Of a stretch of 6,124 nucleotides of DNA, positions 4,535 through 6,124 are shown piece after piece. This stretch comes from Burkholderiales bacterium (lineage in GTDB: Bacteria; Pseudomonadota; Gammaproteobacteria; Burkholderiales; Burkholderiaceae_C), in contig JAGWTL010000183.1 of assembly GCA_028869035.1 (NCBI GenBank), forward strand, positions 1 through 6,124, written 5' to 3'. The notes below the pieces were generated by a model. It did no database searches, was not told the DNA's origin, and saw only the letters and a list, made by a program, of their open reading frames with translations. A program made the position numbers and the translations under genes. Positions within the stretch are counted from its first letter, which is position 1; every line of letters begins with the position of its first letter.

Positions 4535-6124
4535 AAACCTGACGCAGCACAGCACCCTGTGCCGGCGCGAGGCCGGTGCCTTCCAGCAGGCGCTGGCTCG
4601 GGGCGACGACGTAGTGGTGGCCTGCACGCAGGAAGCCCGCCTCTTCGGTGAGCTCGCCGAGCAGACCGAGGGCGCCAAGGCTGTTCCGATCCGCTTTGTC
4701 AACCTCCGCGAGACCGGGGGCTGGAGCAAGGACGCGGCGAAGGCCACGCCGAAAATGGCTGCGCTGCTGGCTGCTGCGCGCCTGCCCGATCCCGAGCCCG
4801 TGCCCACGGTCACCTACAAGAGCGCCGGGCGTCTGCTCATCATCGGCACGCTGGATGCCGCCGAGCGCGCCGCCGAACTGGTCGCCGATACGCTGGACGT
4901 GAGCATCTTCAGCACCGGCGCCGGGACGGACGGCGGCATGCAGGAGCGTCGTTACCCCGTGCTGGCCGGCAGGATCGAGGCGCTCACCGGATGGCTGGGC
5001 GCCTTCGAGCTCAAGTGGCAGCGCAACAACCCGATCAATCTGGATCTGTGCACGCGCTGTAACGCCTGCATCGATGTCTGCCCCGAAAATGCCATTGGCT
5101 TCGACTATCAAATTGATAGCAACTTGTGCAAATCGCATCGCGCCTGCGTCAAGGCCTGCGGTGTGGCTGGCGCGATCGACTTCACCCGCGAGCCGCAGCC
5201 TGACAGCGACACTTTCGACCTGGTGCTGGACCTGCGCAGCACGCCGGCCTTCACGCAGCATGCCAAGCCCCAGGGTTATTTCTCCGTTCGAGCTGAGTCT
5301 GTCGAAGCCCCGCAGAGCCCTTCGACAGGCTCAGGGCGAACGGATCTGATGAGCGCCATCATTCAGCTGCGCGGCCTGGTCGGCGAGTTCGAGAAGCCCA
5401 AATTCTTCGTCTACAAGCAGAAACTCTGCGCACACAGCCGCAACGAGAAAGTGGGCTGCAATGCCTGCGTAGAGGTCTGCTCGGCTTCCGCCGTCAGTTC
5501 TGACAAGCAACGCCAGCAGATCAAGGTCGATCCGAATCTCTGCGTGGGTTGCGGTGCCTGCACCACGGTCTGCCCCAGCGGCGCGCTGAGCTTTGCCTAC
5601 CCCCGCGCGGGCGAGCAGGGCGTCAAGCTCAAGACCCTGCTCTCCACCTACCTGCGTGCCGGCGGCAAGCAGCCTGCGCTGCTGCTGCACAGCCAGCAGG
5701 CGGGGACCAGGATGATCGGTGACCTGGGCCGCGCCGCACGCGTGGACCCGGACATGCTGGGCGTGCCGGCACGTGTGATCCCGGTGCCGGTCTGGCACAC
5801 GGCCTCGCTCGGTCTGGACGTCTGGCTCACCGCCGTGGCCTATGGCGCGACCAATGTCTGGGTGCTGATGACGGGCGAGGAAGCGCCGCAGTACCTGGAG
5901 GCCGTGCGCGCCCAGATGGACGTGGCGCAGGCCATCCTCACCGGCCTGGGCTACCAGGGCGAATACTTCCGCATCCTGCATGCGCGGGATGCGCGCGACC
6001 TGGCGGCGCTGGACGCGGACCTGCAGGCCCCTGCCGCGCAAGGCGTGGCCAAGCCCGCCGGTTTTGCCGTGCAGGCCGACAAGCGCGCCACGCTGGAACT
6101 GGCGCTGGACCATCTGCTGACGCA
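4461..6124 (+). CDS. Multi-cluster 4Fe-4S ferredoxin-like protein of the formate dehydrogenase cluster (3' partial)
   Basis: 554 codons are present and the frame is still open at the window edge. The start at 4461 is the first ATG after an in-frame TGA (4446-4448), and the conserved I-C-D-C-N-K-T follows at once. Residues 1-65 hold C6, C8, C34 and C55 (V-V-V-A-C-T-Q-E-A-R-L-F), like the N-terminal cluster domain of HdrA. Two ferredoxin modules follow: C197/200/203/207P with C223-xx-H226-xx-C229-xxx-C233, and C323-x9-C333-xx-C336-xxx-C340 with C361/364/367/371P. Residues 405-507 faintly recall the MvhD/hydrogenase delta fold, without its cysteines. No signal peptide or membrane segment is seen, so it is probably a cytoplasmic electron carrier or assembly factor for an FDH. 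Relatives are annotated 4Fe-4S binding protein. It carries a repeat insertion at residues 276-295 between the modules, and overlaps DUF3306 by 74 bases. Confidence 0.85.
   Translation, partial: MPTLICDCNKTMPLDPKGLGAVLNENLTQHSTLCRREAGAFQQALARGDDVVVACTQEARLFGELAEQTEGAKAVPIRFVNLRETGGWSKDAAKATPKMAALLAAARLPDPEPVPTVTYKSAGRLLIIGTLDAAERAAELVADTLDVSIFSTGAGTDGGMQERRYPVLAGRIEALTGWLGAFELKWQRNNPINLDLCTRCNACIDVCPENAIGFDYQIDSNLCKSHRACVKACGVAGAIDFTREPQPDSDTFDLVLDLRSTPAFTQHAKPQGYFSVRAESVEAPQSPSTGSGRTDLMSAIIQLRGLVGEFEKPKFFVYKQKLCAHSRNEKVGCNACVEVCSASAVSSDKQRQQIKVDPNLCVGCGACTTVCPSGALSFAYPRAGEQGVKLKTLLSTYLRAGGKQPALLLHSQQAGTRMIGDLGRAARVDPDMLGVPARVIPVPVWHTASLGLDVWLTAVAYGATNVWVLMTGEEAPQYLEAVRAQMDVAQAILTGLGYQGEYFRILHARDARDLAALDADLQAPAAQGVAKPAGFAVQADKRATLELALDHLLT
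5105..5119. repeat. Short AT-rich palindrome inside the ferredoxin gene
   Basis: CTATCAA-A-TTGATAG is a perfect 15-bp inverted repeat in an unusually AT-rich patch (about 5101-5133) of a high-GC gene. It encodes Y-Q-I-D between two cluster motifs. It resembles short palindromes I recall as dispersed in Comamonadaceae genomes. The encoded residues also look normal for the family, so it may be chance. Confidence 0.3.
5284..5343 (+). repeat. REP-like palindromic repeat, copy C, in frame inside the ferredoxin gene
   Basis: A 60-bp element with the same layout as copy A: CCGTTCG (5284-5290) complementary to CGAACGG (5337-5343); arms CTGAGTCTGTCGAAG (5293-5307) and CTTCGACAGGCTCAG (5320-5334), complementary except for one T-G pair; and a 12-base loop. 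It encodes residues 276-295, beginning V-R-A-E-S-V-E-A. It lies between the G-Y-F end of the first ferredoxin module and the helix leading to the second. The arm sequence is a variant (TGTCGAAG with CTG in place of CTT), so it did not arise by a recent copy of A. Confidence 0.88.

Noticed and set aside
4359..5261. Minus-strand open frame of 300 codons opposite the ferredoxin gene
   Set aside because: The + strand here encodes well-ordered cysteine motifs; the minus frame has none.
5331..6113. Minus-strand open frame of 260 codons at the window end
   Set aside because: It is the antisense of the ferredoxin C-terminal region, with no motif.
1..6124. tRNA, rRNA, CRISPR array, or phage attachment site
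   Set aside because: I saw no cloverleaf with a CCA-type end, no regularly spaced direct repeats, and no integrase. The three repeat copies are unevenly spaced inside genes.

Overview
The window is high-GC DNA, probably from a betaproteobacterium of the Burkholderiales and most likely a Comamonadaceae-type genome. The protein families point that way, and so do interspersed repeats that I recall from Comamonadaceae genomes; I could not run a search. All genes read on the + strand and all concern formate dehydrogenase (FDH) or its accessory proteins.

Layout. (1) 2-127 is the C-terminus of the NuoF-like, NADH-side subunit of a soluble NAD+-dependent FDH (FdsB). (2) 124-3153 is the catalytic molybdenum/iron-sulfur subunit FdsA, overlapping fdsB by ATGA. 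(3) 3175-3208 is a strong intrinsic terminator that closes this operon. (4) 3209-3294 is a short intergenic region with a perfect 17-bp palindrome and a weak promoter candidate. (5) 3295-3855 is a DUF3305 protein. (6) 3848-4534 is a DUF3306 protein. (7) 4461 to the window edge is a large multi-cluster ferredoxin-like protein, cut off at its 3' end. Genes 5 to 7 overlap one another and form a second operon. No stretch over 300 bases lacks a gene.

How they work together. FdsA oxidises formate at a molybdenum (bis-MGD) centre and passes electrons through iron-sulfur clusters to FdsB, which reduces NAD+. The DUF3305/DUF3306/ferredoxin trio is known to me as a conserved companion of FDH loci, including the Shewanella fdh region. 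Its role is not established from this sequence; maturation of, or electron transfer to, an FDH is a reasonable inference.

Most unusual feature. Three of the four substantially covered genes carry a REP-like palindromic repeat inside the coding sequence. All three copies are in the same reading frame (V-R-x-E...), and all lie in apparent linkers. Two copies are 60 bp with identical geometry (arms 7-2-15, loop 12, arms 15-2-7). FdsA also carries a second, unrelated GC-rich hairpin repeat in frame. Together these two insertions appear to explain why FdsA is about 50 residues longer than I expect for the family. The large ferredoxin is also notable: it has an HdrA-like N-terminal cysteine pattern, a CxxH substitution in one cluster motif, and a C-terminal region faintly like MvhD.
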